A stretch of 7,045 nucleotides of DNA, from assembly GCA_003152255.1 (NCBI GenBank), contig PLZT01000264.1:1-7045 (forward strand). Reading direction: 5' to 3'. Under the pieces are notes generated by a model. The model saw only the letters and a list, made by a program, of their open reading frames with translations. It ran no database searches and had not been told where the DNA came from. Below, piece by piece: positions 6,914 to 7,045 of the stretch (positions are counted from its first letter, which is position 1; every line of letters starts with the position of its first letter). The DNA is from Methylocystaceae bacterium (lineage in GTDB: Bacteria > Pseudomonadota > Alphaproteobacteria > Rhizobiales > Beijerinckiaceae). Position numbers and translations under genes: made by a program.

Positions 6914-7003
6914 GGAGAGGTGGCAGAGTGGTTGAATGCACCGCACTCGAAATGCGGCATACGGGCAACCGTATCGGGGGTTGAAATCCCTCCCTGTCCG
7001 CCA
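6914..7003 (+). tRNA. tRNA-Ser (anticodon CGA), 3' half atypical
   Basis: Ninety bases including an encoded CCA (7001-7003). The anticodon stem is CCGCA/TGCGG (6941-6945, 6953-6957) with loop CTCGAAA, giving anticodon CGA (6948-6950), which reads the serine codon UCG. The long variable arm typical of tRNA-Ser is clear: ATACGG and CCGTAT enclose GCAA. The D stem GCA/TGC is intact, and the discriminator base is G7000 as in other tRNA-Ser. Oddities sit in the 3' part. The T loop reads TTGAAAT (6981-6987) instead of the usual TTCRANN, so the nearly invariant C56 is G. The acceptor stem has a G-G mismatch at pair 4:69 (6917 and 6996), and T-stem pair 50:64 is G-T. It may be functional, a decaying copy, or a gene whose 3' end was supplied by an integrated element. 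Confidence 0.88.
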
Positions 7004-7045
7004 GTTCTTATTTATAAGTATCTGTGATTTCTATATAATTTGACT
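7004..7045. other. AT-rich tail directly after the tRNA
   Basis: Nine of 42 bases are G or C (about 21%), against a strongly GC-rich background everywhere else, including the other intergenic gaps. It starts at the CCA end of the tRNA. It contains a 12-base palindrome CTTATTTATAAG (7007-7018) and a perfect TATAAT (7034-7039), which has no matching -35 element in view. The stretch is too short to show what follows. Confidence 0.6.

Noticed and set aside
6697..6960. Minus-strand 87-codon frame upstream of and overlapping the tRNA
   Set aside because: It starts inside the tRNA gene on the opposite strand, has weak codon bias and no recognisable motif. A shorter version from 6882 (61 codons) is no better supported.
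1..7045. Search for CRISPR repeats, transposases, toxin-antitoxin or defence genes
   Set aside because: I found no regularly spaced repeats, no transposase or integrase motifs and no known defence domains. The only hint of a mobile element is the tRNA and AT-rich edge reported separately.

Overview
The window looks like chromosomal DNA of a GC-rich alphaproteobacterium, most likely a member of the Hyphomicrobiales (Rhizobiales). The evidence is the strong G/C preference at third codon positions, the ExoZ-like and ExoQ-like exopolysaccharide proteins, and a methyltransferase with an N-terminus (MSLDVVDLRAFYDSPLG) that I associate with alphaproteobacterial homologues. A methanotroph or Beijerinckiaceae-like host is possible, but the sequence does not prove it.

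Layout, left to right. (1) Positions 1-1952, minus strand: the first 650 codons of an unrecognised membrane protein that runs off the left edge. It has three N-terminal membrane segments, a long coiled-coil/helical domain predicted to be periplasmic with six cysteines, and a fourth membrane segment. (2) 1953-2248: a divergent intergenic region. (3) 2249-3010, plus: an L,D-transpeptidase (YkuD family) with a Tat-like lipoprotein signal. (4) 3029-4150, minus: an ExoZ-like acyltransferase-3 membrane protein, convergent with the transpeptidase and 18 bp from it. (5) 4151-4464: a divergent region holding a perfect 9-bp inverted repeat. (6) 4465-5820, plus (start uncertain): an ExoQ/O-antigen-ligase-like membrane polymerase. 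(7) 5893-6624, minus: a class I SAM-dependent methyltransferase. (8) 6914-7003, plus: a tRNA-Ser(CGA) with several unusual bases in its 3' half, followed by a sharply AT-rich tail to the window end.

How the genes fit together: genes 3, 4 and 5 form an envelope and surface-polysaccharide neighbourhood of peptidoglycan cross-linking, polysaccharide O-acylation and polysaccharide polymerisation/ligation. They alternate in strand, so they are not one operon. The left-edge protein is also an envelope protein, but its role is unknown. The methyltransferase and tRNA appear unrelated to this theme.

I see no CRISPR array, transposase, integrase, toxin-antitoxin or recognisable defence system. The most unusual signal is at the right edge. 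The tRNA-Ser lacks the nearly invariant C56, has a G-G mismatch in its acceptor stem, and borders DNA of about 21% G+C. This suggests either a degenerate tRNA copy or the attachment boundary of an integrated element lying beyond the window.
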